From positions 1-45,683 of the forward strand of contig CAITDI010000053.1 in NCBI GenBank assembly GCA_903891095.1: DNA of 45,683 bases. Direction: 5' to 3'. Under the pieces are notes generated by a model that was not told the origin of the DNA, ran no database searches, and saw only the letters and a program-made list of their open reading frames with translations. The translations under genes and the position numbers were made by a program. Below, in pieces: positions 1-9,056 of this stretch. Numbering within the stretch: position 1 is the stretch's first letter; each line of letters opens with the position of its first letter. This DNA comes from an uncultured bacterium. Lineage in GTDB: Bacteria; Planctomycetota; Phycisphaerae; Phycisphaerales; SM1A02.

Positions 1-18
1 CGCCGCCCGAAGGCGGCG
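1..18 (-). terminator. Probable terminator hairpin of tRNA-Ser(GCT)
   Basis: A 7 bp perfect GC stem (cgccgcc / ggcggcg) closes on a CGAA loop, which reads as UUCG on the minus strand. It lies 17 bp downstream of the tRNA-Ser 3' end. The window edge cuts off any following U tract, so the call rests on the hairpin and its position only. Confidence 0.5.
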
Positions 19-35
19 GCGTGCGGCGTTGTGAG

Positions 36-126
36 CGGACAGGGAGGGATTCGAACCCTCGGTACAGGGAATCCCCCGTACAACGGTTTAGCAAACCGTC
101 CCCTTCGGCCTCTCGGGCACCTGTCC
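36..126 (-). tRNA. tRNA-Ser(GCT)
   Basis: On the minus strand the acceptor arms GGACAGG and CCTGTCC pair, followed by a G discriminator. The anticodon stem ACGGT/ACCGT holds the loop TTGCTAA, so the anticodon is GCT, reading AGC/AGU serine codons. The long variable arm (TGTACGGGG...) is the class II hallmark of tRNA-Ser. The T arm contains GGTTCGAATCC. The 3' CCA is not encoded. It is divergent from sucC. Confidence 0.96.
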
Positions 127-139
127 AGCGGGGACGACC

Positions 140-168
140 ACTATACACGCTGTTTCAATCCGCGCGAA
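140..168 (-). promoter_or_regulatory. Candidate tRNA-Ser promoter
   Basis: The minus strand carries TATAGT (plus 140-145), a good -10 element, about 13 bp before the tRNA 5' end. The hexamer 17 bp further upstream (TTCGCG) is only a poor -35 match. The placement is right for a short tRNA leader; the -35 is weak. Confidence 0.4.
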
Positions 169-197
169 TTGGGGTTGTGATATCGTCCGCACCCCCC

Positions 198-1403
198 ATG
201 AAGATCCACGAGTACCAGGCCCGTCAACTGCTCGCTGAGGCGGGCGTCGCCGTCCCCGCCTTCGCCGTCGCTGAGGACATCGCCACCGCCGTCGCCGAGT
301 CGAAGAAGCTCTTCGACGCCGGCATCAAGGAAATCGTCATCAAGGCCCAGGTCCACGCCGGTGGCCGCGGCAAGGCGGGCTTCGTCAAGCTCGTGACGAA
401 CCTCAAGGACGCGGAGGCCGCCGCGACCTTCATGCTGACCAACAAGATGGTTTCCTATCAGACCGGCCCCGAGGGCCTGGTCGTCCGCAAGCTGCTCATC
501 GCGGCTGCGGAGGCGATCGCCAAGGAGTACTACCTCGCGATCACCATCGACCGCTCGCGCCGCACCGCGACCCTGATCGCCAGCGCCGAGGGCGGCGTCG
601 AGATCGAGGTCGTGGCCGAGACGAATCCCGCCGCGATCAAGAAGGTCCCGCTGCATCCGATCATGGGCCTCCAGGCCTATCAGGCGCGCGACCTCGCGTT
701 CGACCTCGGCTTCAAGGGCAAGCAGGTCGGCCAGGCCGTCGACATCATGATGAAGATCGCCAAGGTCTTCCGTGAGAAGGACGCGAGCCTCGTCGAGATC
801 AACCCGCTCGTCGTCACGCCGCCGGACGCGAAGAACCCCGACGGCCGCGTGCTCGCGCTCGACGCGAAGTTCCAGTTCGACGACAACGCGCTGTTCCGTC
901 ACCCCGAGGTGCAGGCGATGTTCGACCCGACCGAGGAGAACCCCGCGGAACTCCGCGCGCTCGAGTTCGGCCTCAGCTACGTCGCGCTCGACGGCAACAT
1001 CGGCTGCCTCGTCAACGGCGCGGGCCTCGCGATGTCGACGATGGACATCGTCAAGCTCCACGGCGGCGAACCCGCGAACTTCCTCGACGTCGGCGGCAGC
1101 GCCAGCGAAGAGGCGGTGACCGAGGCGTTCCGCATCATCCTGAGCGACAAGGCCGTCAAGGGCATCCTGGTCAACATCTTCGGCGGCATCATGCAGTGCG
1201 ACAAGATCGCGCGCGCGATCGTGACCAGCGCGAAGAACGTGGGCTTCAAGGTGCCGCTCGTCGTGCGCCTCGAGGGCACCAACGTCGCCGCGGCGCGCCA
1301 GATCCTGGCCGACGCGCAGGCGGAGATCCCCGCGATGCAGGCGGCGACCGACCTCACCGACGCGGCGAGCCGCATCGTGGCGGCCGTTCGCAAGGCCGGC
1401 TGA
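198..1403 (+). CDS. sucC: Succinyl-CoA ligase, ADP-forming, beta subunit
   Basis: This is the ATP-grasp beta subunit of succinyl-CoA synthetase (TCA cycle; succinyl-CoA + ADP + Pi to succinate + CoA + ATP, cytoplasmic). The protein is 401 residues, against about 390 for the family. The start was chosen at ATG 198 because the canonical N-terminus [13 protein letters not shown] begins there; no Shine-Dalgarno sequence is visible. Family motifs seen are the nucleotide-grasp [10 protein letters not shown], the metal-site VEINPLVV, the glycine-rich [16 protein letters not shown] and the C-terminal [10 protein letters not shown] and VRLEGTN. The catalytic histidine sits in the alpha subunit (SucD), which is not in this window. 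The next gene overlaps as TGATG and is a HAD hydrolase, so the usual sucCD pair is split or sucD lies elsewhere. Confidence 0.97.
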   Translation: MKIHEYQARQLLAEAGVAVPAFAVAEDIATAVAESKKLFDAGIKEIVIKAQVHAGGRGKAGFVKLVTNLKDAEAAATFMLTNKMVSYQTGPEGLVVRKLLIAAAEAIAKEYYLAITIDRSRRTATLIASAEGGVEIEVVAETNPAAIKKVPLHPIMGLQAYQARDLAFDLGFKGKQVGQAVDIMMKIAKVFREKDASLVEINPLVVTPPDAKNPDGRVLALDAKFQFDDNALFRHPEVQAMFDPTEENPAELRALEFGLSYVALDGNIGCLVNGAGLAMSTMDIVKLHGGEPANFLDVGGSASEEAVTEAFRIILSDKAVKGILVNIFGGIMQCDKIARAIVTSAKNVGFKVPLVVRLEGTNVAAARQILADAQAEIPAMQAATDLTDAASRIVAAVRKAG

Positions 1404-2095
1404 TGCCCAGCCGCCATCTCGTCCTCTTCGACATCGACGGCACGCTGCTCCGCACCGAGGGCGTTGGCGTGAAGGCGATGCTGCGTGCGTTCACCGCGAT
1501 CCACGGCGACCTCGGGTTCAGCTTCGAGGGGCTCGAGATCGCGGGCGCGCTCGACGGGCTGCTGTTCGCGCGGATCATGGCCAAGCACGGACTGCCCGCG
1601 CATGACGAGGCGCACGCGCACTTCCAGCGCGTCTACCGCGATGCGCTTGGCAGCTCGCTCACGCCTGACCGCGTGCGGCAGATGCCTGGCGCGGGCGAAC
1701 TCGCGCGGCGGCTCTCGGAGCGCGGCGCGGCGACGGGGCTCCTCACGGGCAACTACCGCGAGACCGCGCAGATCAAGATCCGCGCGGCGGGCTACGACGA
1801 AAGCCACTTTCCGTTTGGCGCGTTCGGTGCGGACGGCGCTTCGCGGCGGCACCTGACGCCGGTGGCGATCGAGCGCGCGACGGCGCACCACGGCCGCGCG
1901 TTCGCGCCCGAGCGGGTCACGATCATCGGCGACACGCCGCTCGACGTCGATTGCGCCAAGGCGCACGGCTGCCGCGCGATCGGCGTGGCCACGGGGCCGT
2001 ACAGCGTCGAGCAGCTCGCGACGGCGGGCGCGGACCTCGCGGTCGCCGACCTGTCGGACACCGAGGCGCTCGTGCGCTGGATCCTCGGCGACTGA
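1403..2095 (+). CDS. HAD-superfamily hydrolase (phosphoglycolate phosphatase-like)
   Basis: A 230-residue soluble hydrolase of the HAD superfamily. Motif I is FDIDGT (Asp10 nucleophile, Asp12 acid/base), motif II is the Thr in GLLTGNY, motif III is probably a Lys in AQIKIRAAGY, and motif IV is IIGDTPLDVDCA, which supplies the Mg-binding acids. An alpha-helical cap lies between motifs I and II, as in C1-type Gph/PGP-like phosphatases. The ATG overlaps the sucC stop (TGATG), so the two are translationally coupled. The substrate cannot be read from sequence; phosphoglycolate or another small phosphomonoester is typical. The superfamily is certain, the substrate open. Confidence 0.88.
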   Translation: MPSRHLVLFDIDGTLLRTEGVGVKAMLRAFTAIHGDLGFSFEGLEIAGALDGLLFARIMAKHGLPAHDEAHAHFQRVYRDALGSSLTPDRVRQMPGAGELARRLSERGAATGLLTGNYRETAQIKIRAAGYDESHFPFGAFGADGASRRHLTPVAIERATAHHGRAFAPERVTIIGDTPLDVDCAKAHGCRAIGVATGPYSVEQLATAGADLAVADLSDTEALVRWILGD

Positions 2096-2184
2096 GCGCG
2101 GCGCGTGGAAAAGGCCGCCGTTTCCGCGCGCGATCCTGCAACGAGGCTGCAACCCTCCCCGCGACTCGTCACAATGCTCGGCGC

Positions 2185-2922
2185 ATGTCGTCGTTCTCCT
2201 CGCTCTGCAGCGACTTCTACGTCAACCAGAAGCTCGGTCTCAAGCTCGATCTCCCCGAGCGGCGCGAGACCGTGCTCGATCTGTTCGACCGCGTGCGACG
2301 CACGTTTCCGCGGCTGACGACGTTCCAGCGCTACGAGGGCGAGGTCGCGCTCGAGAGCGACAGCGCCGAACGCGACTGGCAGTGGGTCGCGCTGCGGCAG
2401 ACCTCGATCCGCTCGGGCCACGTGAATCCCGCGACGCTCGCCGACGCGTACAACTTTCACAAGTCGCTGCTCGAAGTCGCGCCCTACTTCCTCTCGATCT
2501 CGCCGCTCGACGTCGACATGCTCGAGGTCGTGTTCGGCTTTGACTTCGAGACCGAGCACGACAAGGACGCGATCGTGTTCGACGCGCTGCTCGCGAACTC
2601 GCCGCTGGGCGGGCTCGTCGACGCGGGCTTCGAGAGCGTGCTCGAGGCGCAGCCGGCGCTGGCGATCTCGCTCGGAGATCGCGGCAACATGCAGGCGGTG
2701 TTCGAGGTGCGCACGCGGCCGCGCATGCCCGTCGCGGGCGATCGAGGCGGCGATCCGATCTCGGTGTTCCTCACGGTGCGGCGCCACGGACCGCTGGCGT
2801 CGCTCGATGAACTCAAGAGCGCGTTCGGCACGATCGTCGGCCATGCCGAGCTGCTCGCCGAACAGCGCGTCATCCCCAATCTCGTCGCCCCGATCCACGA
2901 GGTTCTTCAATCGCGCGGGTAA
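2185..2922 (+). CDS. Conserved hypothetical protein
   Basis: A 245-residue soluble protein with no signal peptide or membrane segment. The start was taken at ATG 2185 (MSSFSSLCSDFYVNQK), where high-quality coding sequence begins; the in-frame sequence upstream is Arg-rich and antisense-like. It contains alternating hydrophobic strands and acidic helices (for example VAPYFLSISPLDVDMLEVVFGFDF) and a C-terminal helix. I do not recognise the family. It lies 89 bp after the HAD gene and 48 bp before the next gene on the same strand, so co-transcription is possible. Confidence 0.75.
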   Translation: MSSFSSLCSDFYVNQKLGLKLDLPERRETVLDLFDRVRRTFPRLTTFQRYEGEVALESDSAERDWQWVALRQTSIRSGHVNPATLADAYNFHKSLLEVAPYFLSISPLDVDMLEVVFGFDFETEHDKDAIVFDALLANSPLGGLVDAGFESVLEAQPALAISLGDRGNMQAVFEVRTRPRMPVAGDRGGDPISVFLTVRRHGPLASLDELKSAFGTIVGHAELLAEQRVIPNLVAPIHEVLQSRG

Positions 2923-2970
2923 GTCGGCGCTCGCAGACACGCAGCTACCTCGCAGCTCCATGGAGTCGCA

Positions 2971-4170
2971 ATGCTCACTTCGCTTCTGAATCCCGCCCTG
3001 CTCGCCGCCGCTCTCGCTCTTCAGGTTCCGCCTGCGGTCGCGCCCGCGGTGACGCCTGCGGGACAGGCGGCCGTGCAAGCCGCGCCCAAGCCTGTCCCTG
3101 CGGGCCTGCCCGTCGACGGCAAGGCCGACGCCAAGGCGATCGCGTTCGTCACACAAGCCGCCAACGCCGCGCTCGCGAACGACATCGCGCTGATGGCGCG
3201 GCTCGACACGCCGTTCCCCAAGCCGGTCTCGTTCAAGGATGCAAACGCGTCCGACGTGCTGGAGTCCGTGCGCACGCTCGCCAAGGTCTCGGTCGAGATC
3301 GACACGCGCGCCGTCGGCGACGCAGGCGGCTGGGAGTACAAGCACGTCACCTGCGAGCCGGCGACGGCACGCGCGGCGCTCGATGCGGTGATCCGCGCGA
3401 TCTCGCCCGACTACCAGCCGTTCGTCGCGGATGTCGCGGCGGGCATCGTCGTGATCACCGACCCCTCGGGCCAGCGCACGCTGCGTGCGCGCGCGCAGTA
3501 CCCGCTCGGCGGAACGCTCGCTCGCCTCGGCGGCAAGGCGGAGGGCGATGAAACCACGCTGAGCGCCAAGGAGCAGCTCGAGCGCTTTGTCGAGCTCACG
3601 CAGCCCGATGTCTGGAGCAGCCAGGGCGGCGACCTCGGCGCGATCCAGTGGACGGGCGACGTTGCCACGATCACCGCGACGCCCTCGATGCACCACGACA
3701 TCCGCAAGCGACTCGCCGAACTCGAGGAAGTCCTGCCCGCGGCCTCGCTGCAGTGGACCGTGCGCGCCGTGGAGTTCGACGAGAAGGCGGCCAAGGACGC
3801 GATTGACGCCGCGATCGGCAGCGCCGCCGGCATCGACGCCGTGGTCAAGGATGGACTCGGCAAGTTGCTGAGTGCGCCGAGGATCATGGCGCCGACGCAG
3901 CAGCCCGCGGAGATCAAGGTCGGCGACGGCGCGAGCTCGATCGAAGTGCACATCGATCCGATCGCGGGCGACGGCGGCGCTGTGTTCGCGGTGCGCGCGA
4001 AGCAGACCGATGGCCAGCGCACGCGCGAGATCGCGATGCGCGCGGTGCCGGGCGTGCGATCGGTCGGCGTGATCGACGCAGGCGGCACGCGGCTGCTGGT
4101 CGAGGTGCTCGGCATGTCCGAATCGGCACTGAAGGCGCTCAAGCGCGCGGCTGCGCCTGCGGCGAAGTGA
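2971..4170 (+). CDS. Secreted protein with STN/secretin N-domain-like region
   Basis: A 399-residue protein with an N-terminal hydrophobic signal (LLNPALLAAALALQ) and a Pro/Ala-rich linker to about residue 50. Residues about 85-165 (VSFKDANASDVLESVRTLAK... to ...GIVVIT) have the shape of an STN (secretin/TonB short N-terminal) domain. A second region (about 190-270) again ends in a repeated 'QW..DVATITAT' strand pattern. There is no recognisable C-terminal secretin barrel. A GGAG-like sequence lies a few bases before ATG 2971. An envelope role is plausible; the precise function is unknown. A block of inverted repeats follows the stop. Confidence 0.7.
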   Translation: MLTSLLNPALLAAALALQVPPAVAPAVTPAGQAAVQAAPKPVPAGLPVDGKADAKAIAFVTQAANAALANDIALMARLDTPFPKPVSFKDANASDVLESVRTLAKVSVEIDTRAVGDAGGWEYKHVTCEPATARAALDAVIRAISPDYQPFVADVAAGIVVITDPSGQRTLRARAQYPLGGTLARLGGKAEGDETTLSAKEQLERFVELTQPDVWSSQGGDLGAIQWTGDVATITATPSMHHDIRKRLAELEEVLPAASLQWTVRAVEFDEKAAKDAIDAAIGSAAGIDAVVKDGLGKLLSAPRIMAPTQQPAEIKVGDGASSIEVHIDPIAGDGGAVFAVRAKQTDGQRTREIAMRAVPGVRSVGVIDAGGTRLLVEVLGMSESALKALKRAAAPAAK

Positions 4171-4190
4171 TGGCGGTCGCACGCAACCCG

Positions 4191-4241
4191 CGCCGCAGGC
4201 TTCCGCCTGACGGGCATTCATGGTCTGCGTGGGCTCGCGTC
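4191..4241. repeat. 51-bp direct repeat, copy 1, with left arm of inverted repeat
   Basis: This copy is identical over 51 bp to 4384-4434. Its segment ggcttccgcctgacgggcat (4198-4217) is the left arm of an inverted repeat. The matching right arm is split: gaatgcccg at 4299-4307 and ggcggaagcc at 4324-4333, separated by 16 bp. Confidence 0.85.
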
Positions 4242-4383
4242 GTCGTGGCTCGCGTCATGAGCGCTCACGTCGTCGAGGCCTCCAACCACTAGTTGCACGA
4301 ATGCCCGAGCCCTGAATACTTTGGGCGGAAGCCCGCGGAACGCAGGACGTGGGAGTCGAGAGATCGAAGGCTCACGCCTCACG

Positions 4384-4434
4384 CGCCGCAGGCTTCCGCC
4401 TGACGGGCATTCATGGTCTGCGTGGGCTCGCGTC
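4384..4434. repeat. 51-bp direct repeat, copy 2, with left arm of inverted repeat
   Basis: This is the second identical 51-bp copy. Its left arm at 4391-4412 pairs with gaatgcccgcgggcggaagc at 4464-4483, giving a long imperfect stem with a 51-base loop. Each module is followed by near-identical linkers (acgtgggagtcg ... tcgaaggctcacgcctcacg at 4345-4383 and 4498-4534). Confidence 0.85.
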
Positions 4435-4549
4435 TGCCGAAGCCGCACGACCACCAGTTGCCCGAATGCCCGCGGGCGGAAGCCCGCGGAACGTTTGACG
4501 TGGGAGTCGGATCTTCGAAGGCTCACGCCTCACGCGCCGCACACCGCCC

Positions 4550-4584
4550 AAAAACGATTGCGCCGCCCGCACAAGGCGGGCGGC
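4550..4584 (-). terminator. Rho-independent terminator of the 106-residue gene
   Basis: A perfect 9 bp stem gccgcccgc / gcgggcggc (4562-4570, 4576-4584) with a 5-base loop is followed on the minus strand by GCAATCGTTTTT. It lies about 50 bp after the minus-strand stop at 4633. Confidence 0.8.
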
Positions 4585-4632
4585 ACAGATCGGCCGAATG
4601 CGGCAGGATCGGAAACCGATCCTAAATCTGGT

Positions 4633-4953
4633 TTACTTGACCGTCTTGAACTCAAGATGATCAGCAACGCTCGCGATGTCCTTCGCGAGCTGCGGGGTCA
4701 CCTGGATCGTGAACGACTGGCCAGCGGCCACGCGCACGAGACGGGTGCAACGCGCGCGGACGAGCCACTCGCGGCCTGCACGCGGACGCCACTCATTGAG
4801 CTGCGTCATGCGCTTGTGCTGAAGCTTCTTGAGGATGCGCTGGGCGCCGCGCTCAAGGCGCATGAGGCGCTCAACAGTGCGGAAGCCGCCGTCCGTCTTG
4901 GGGACAGAGGTCAGCGTGAAGGTGACGGTGCCGGTCATTGGAATCTTGCTCAT
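4633..4953 (-). CDS. Small basic conserved-looking protein, function unknown
   Basis: A 106-residue soluble protein beginning MSKIPMTGTVTFTLTSVPKT and ending in ...DHLEFKTVK. It is rich in Arg and Lys (KKLQHKRMTQLNEWRPRAGR), which suggests binding to nucleic acid or the ribosome, but I recognise no family. It is read in isolation on the minus strand, has its own terminator 50 bp downstream and codon use like its neighbours, so it is probably a real gene. The overlapping plus-strand reading is a shadow. Confidence 0.75.
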   Translation of the reverse strand: MSKIPMTGTVTFTLTSVPKTDGGFRTVERLMRLERGAQRILKKLQHKRMTQLNEWRPRAGREWLVRARCTRLVRVAAGQSFTIQVTPQLAKDIASVADHLEFKTVK

Positions 4954-5044
4954 TCGAAGCTCGCTTTGGAGAGTCGCGCACCTTACCCGAACCTTCGACG
5001 GTCGGCAAGATGCTCGGCAGGAAGGCCTTCCGTTTATCGGGCGC

Positions 5045-5092
5045 GGTCAACCACACGATCAACCACGCGATCAACCATGCGATCAACCATGC
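5045..5092. repeat. Four tandem 12-bp units over a stop codon
   Basis: Units GATCAACCAYGC at 5081-5092, 5069-5080 and 5057-5068, plus ggtcaaccacac at 5045-5056. On the minus strand each unit contains TGA in the same frame as the dehydrogenase gene, whose real stop is in the first unit (5083-5085). The gene end has therefore been multiplied into four in-frame stops at 12-base spacing. Confidence 0.9.
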
Positions 5093-5967
5093 GCCTCGCG
5101 ATACAGCAGGAAGAGCCCCTGCGTACCCCTCCGCCCATGCCCCGCAGCGACGAGCCGCTCGTACTGCGCGAGGCAAAGCTCGATGATCGGCAGTGAAAGC
5201 CCGAGTTCCGCCGCCTCGGCCTTGGCGATGCGCAGGTCCTTGACCATGTGCTCGACGAAGAATCCCGGATCGAAGTCGCCCTTCAGAACGCGCGGTGCGA
5301 GCACGGAAACCGACCAGCTGGCCGCCGCGCCGCCGCCGACCGCGGCGAGGACCTTCTCGGGGTCCAGACCCGCCTTGGTCGCGAAATACACCGATTCGCA
5401 CATGCTCAGCGTGTTGCCCGCGACGAGCACCTGGTTCACGATCTTGGTCCGCTGGCCGGCGCCCGCTTCGCCCTCGAGGACGATGGTCTTGCCGAGCTTC
5501 TCGAAGATCGGCTTGGCGCGCTCGAATGCCTCGGCGGGGCCGCCGACCATGATCGCAAGCGCCGCGTTGCGCGCGCCGACATCGCCGCCCGAAACGGGTG
5601 CATCGAGCGCCCATGCGCCCTTGGCGCGCGCGGCTTCGGCGATGCGCCGAGCCAGCGACGGCGGCGAGGTGCTGAAGTCGATCAGGATCTGCCCCGCCCG
5701 CAGCGACGCGAGCACGCCGTTGGCGCCAAAGTAAACGTCCTCGACCTCGTGCGGCAGCCCGACATTCGTGCAGACGATGTCCGCACCCGCGGCGGCTTCG
5801 GCGGCGTGCGCGGCCCAGGTCGCGCCCGCGTCGAGGAGATGCTGCGCCTTGGCGCGGGTGCGGCTGTGGACGACGACCGGATGACCCGCGCGGAGCAGGT
5901 GCCCCGCCATCGAGTTGCCCATGATTCCCGTGCCGATCCAGCCAATGCGCGCGTGATTTCCAGACAT
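5083..5967 (-). CDS. 3-hydroxyisobutyrate dehydrogenase-like NAD(P)-dependent oxidoreductase
   Basis: A 294-residue beta-hydroxyacid dehydrogenase. The Rossmann motif IGWIGTGIMGNSMAGHLL is at the N-terminus, the substrate loop is DAPVSGGDVGARN, and the catalytic-lysine segment is GQRTKIVNQVL; the all-helical C-terminal domain is complete. Members oxidise 3-hydroxyisobutyrate, tartronate semialdehyde, gamma-hydroxybutyrate or related acids, and the specific substrate is not readable. The start was taken at ATG 5967 (MSGNHARIGW), with AGGA 8-9 bases upstream (GTCAGGAAACCGC). It is divergent from the MoxR operon. The stop lies inside a 12-bp tandem repeat. Confidence 0.9.
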   Translation of the reverse strand: MSGNHARIGWIGTGIMGNSMAGHLLRAGHPVVVHSRTRAKAQHLLDAGATWAAHAAEAAAGADIVCTNVGLPHEVEDVYFGANGVLASLRAGQILIDFSTSPPSLARRIAEAARAKGAWALDAPVSGGDVGARNAALAIMVGGPAEAFERAKPIFEKLGKTIVLEGEAGAGQRTKIVNQVLVAGNTLSMCESVYFATKAGLDPEKVLAAVGGGAAASWSVSVLAPRVLKGDFDPGFFVEHMVKDLRIAKAEAAELGLSLPIIELCLAQYERLVAAGHGRRGTQGLFLLYREAHG

Positions 5968-6150
5968 GCGGTTTCCTGACCTGAGGAGTGCGAAGACGCG
6001 GCCGCTTGGACGGATCCGCCCCGCGCGGTGCATCCATCGCGCGCGACGCGGTATACCACGCCCCGCGAACGGCTGCCCCCACCGCGACGCGCGGCTTCCC
6101 GTACCCTTCCCGTTTCGATTCCGCATCGCACCCAAACTCAGTTCACAGCT

Positions 6151-7149
<999 letters not shown>

Positions 7150-7170
7150 TCCCGAGCGCGAGCTGAACGC

Positions 7171-8064
7171 ATGCTTTCGCCCGAGATCCGCAAGAAGATC
7201 CGATCGATCGAGATCCGCACCAGTCGCCTTGTCAGCGACGTGCTCGCGGGCCAGTATCGCTCTGCCTTCAAGGGCCGCGGCATGGAGTTCGAGGAAGTGC
7301 GCCCGTACCTGATCGGCGACGATGTGCGCTCGATCGACTGGAATGTCAGCGCGCGCGTGGGCGAACCGCACGTCAAGGTGTTCCGCGAGGAGCGCGAGCT
7401 CACGGTGATCATCGCCGTCGATCTCTCGGGGTCGCTCTCGTTCGGCACGCGCGCGGAACTCAAGCGCGAGCTCGTGGCCGAGGTCGCGGCGACGCTCGCC
7501 TTCAGCGCGATCCGGTCGAACGACCGCGTCGGCATGCTGCTCTTCACCGACCGCACCGAGGCGTTCGTGCCGCCCAAGAAGGGCGCGCGACACGCGCTGC
7601 GCATCGTGCGCGACCTGCTCGCGTTCAAGCCGACCGGCCGCGGCACCGACATCGCGCGCGCGCTCGATGAACTCGCGTCGAGCCTGTCCAAGCGCTCGGT
7701 CGTGTGCGTTGCGAGCGACTTCCTCTCGCCTGCGGGCGCGAAGCCCTGGGACGGCGCGCTCACGCGCCTGCGCCGCAAGCACGATGTGATCCCGATCACC
7801 GTCGGCGACGCGCGCGAACGCGAGCTGCCCGATGTCGGCATCATCGAACTCGAGGACCTCGAGACGGGAGCGCTGCGCGCGTTCGACACCTCGTCGCGCT
7901 GGGTGCGCGAGGGCTGGGCCGAAGCCGCAGAAGAACGCATGCAGACGCGCGACAAGTTGTTCCGCAAGGCCAAGGCCGAGCCGCTCTCGCTCGAGACGGG
8001 CGCGGACTTTGTCGCTCCGCTGCGCGCGTACTTTGGCAAGCGCGAGTCGCGGAGGGGACGATGA
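7171..8064 (+). CDS. DUF58 (VWA-like) protein of the MoxR/Bat operon
   Basis: A 297-residue DUF58 protein. The family signature FKGRGMEFEEVRPYLIGDD...IDWNVSAR lies at residues 33-62, followed by a vWA-like fold with a MIDAS-type DLSGS at 84-88 (IIAVDLSGSLSFGT). There is no membrane segment. DUF58 genes almost always follow moxR and are the presumed MoxR client. It sits 21 bp after moxR and overlaps the next gene as ATGA. Confidence 0.93.
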   Translation: MLSPEIRKKIRSIEIRTSRLVSDVLAGQYRSAFKGRGMEFEEVRPYLIGDDVRSIDWNVSARVGEPHVKVFREERELTVIIAVDLSGSLSFGTRAELKRELVAEVAATLAFSAIRSNDRVGMLLFTDRTEAFVPPKKGARHALRIVRDLLAFKPTGRGTDIARALDELASSLSKRSVVCVASDFLSPAGAKPWDGALTRLRRKHDVIPITVGDARERELPDVGIIELEDLETGALRAFDTSSRWVREGWAEAAEERMQTRDKLFRKAKAEPLSLETGADFVAPLRAYFGKRESRRGR

Positions 8065-9056
8065 GATTCGCCCGTGCCGCGCTGGTCGCGCTCGTCATCG
8101 CTGCGTCGCACTCCGCGCTTGCCGAGCCGCCCGCGCCATCTGCAAGCGCTGCGGCCGCGAATCTCGCGACCGAACCCGTCAGCAAGCGCACCGAACTCGG
8201 CGGCGTGACCGCGACCGTGCGCTTTGCGCGCTCGGACTTCGAGGTCGGCGAGCCGATCGCCTGCACGATCGCGTTCGAAGGCGCGGACGCCGCGACGATC
8301 GCCGTCGATCCCGCGCAGACGCTCGGTGATTTCGACATCGTCGCCATCGCGCCCGCGCGGCGCACTCCCGCGGGCACGACCGAACTCGATGTCACGCTCA
8401 TGACCTTCGACTCCGGCACGCTCACGCCGGCGGAGCTCGCCGTGAGCTGGCGCCACGGCAGCGAGGGCAACGACGGCAAGGTCGCGTTCCCCGCGCTCTC
8501 GATCAAGAGCTTGCTTGGCGAGAAGGTCGATCCGTCGCAGTTCCGCGACATCGCAGGCGAGGTCGCGATCGCATCGCCGCTCGACTGGTGGCCGTGGGCC
8601 GCTGGCGCAGGCGCGCTGCTCGTGCTCGGCGTGATCGCGTGGGTGATGCTCCGCAAGCGCCCCGCCGTGCCCGTCGCGCCCGATGTGTGGGCGCTCGGCG
8701 AGTTCACGCGGCTCGAGTCCGCCGCGCTGCCCGCGAAGAATGAATTCGGCCAGTACTACGACGAGCTCACGCGCATCGTCCGCACGTACGTCGCGCGGCG
8801 GTACGCGATCCCCGCGGATCGCCAGACCTCGCGCGAGTTCATCGCGGCCACGCAGGCGCACTCGGAGTTCCCGTCCGCCGAGACCGAACGCCTGCGCGCG
8901 CTGCTGCGCCTCGCGGATCTCGTCAAGTTCGCCAAGGCCGAGCCTTCGCGCGACGAGTGCGACCGAAACCTCGCTGAAGCCCGCGGATTCGTCGAGTCGA
9001 CGCGCCCGACGGAGAAGCCGCAGACAGAAGAGCGGGCGACGGAGGCCGCCCGATGA
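8061..9056 (+). CDS. Membrane protein of the Bat operon (DUF4381-like)
   Basis: A 331-residue protein with a signal peptide (MRFARAALVALVIAASHSALA), an extracytoplasmic beta-rich domain (about 40-170), one membrane helix (178-198, WAAGAGALLVLGVIAWVML) and a cytoplasmic helical domain (FGQYYDELTRIVRTYVARRY and onwards). This layout and its place between DUF58 and the vWA genes match DUF4381-type Bat operon proteins. ATG 8061 overlaps the DUF58 stop as ATGA, with GGAGGGG upstream. The biochemical role is unknown; scaffold for vWA partners is an inference. Confidence 0.82.
   Translation: MRFARAALVALVIAASHSALAEPPAPSASAAAANLATEPVSKRTELGGVTATVRFARSDFEVGEPIACTIAFEGADAATIAVDPAQTLGDFDIVAIAPARRTPAGTTELDVTLMTFDSGTLTPAELAVSWRHGSEGNDGKVAFPALSIKSLLGEKVDPSQFRDIAGEVAIASPLDWWPWAAGAGALLVLGVIAWVMLRKRPAVPVAPDVWALGEFTRLESAALPAKNEFGQYYDELTRIVRTYVARRYAIPADRQTSREFIAATQAHSEFPSAETERLRALLRLADLVKFAKAEPSRDECDRNLAEARGFVESTRPTEKPQTEERATEAAR

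Larger units (their letters stand above)
4171..4632. other. 462-bp gene-free block of nested repeats
   Basis: No credible gene is seen here. The block holds two modules of about 150-190 bp, each a left arm, a roughly 50-100 base spacer, a complementary right arm and a common linker, then the first bases of a third module (cgccgca at 4535). The modules sit downstream of the plus-strand STN-like gene and downstream of the minus-strand 106-residue gene, so they occupy a convergent gap. REP/BIME-like or MITE-like origin is possible; no transposase is present. Confidence 0.7.

Noticed and set aside
1792-4221. Long minus-strand open frame across sucC-downstream genes
   Set aside because: High GC keeps the antisense frame open; composition is Arg/Asp/His-rich and it overlaps three plausible plus-strand genes.
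5020-5031. Palindrome GGAAGGCCTTCC between the dehydrogenase and small basic genes
   Set aside because: A loop-free 12-bp palindrome is expected by chance at this composition; no nearby motif supports a site.
4321-5196. Plus-strand open frame over the repeat block and the small basic gene
   Set aside because: It runs through the repeats and antisense to the 106-residue gene, with no start signal or homology I recognise.
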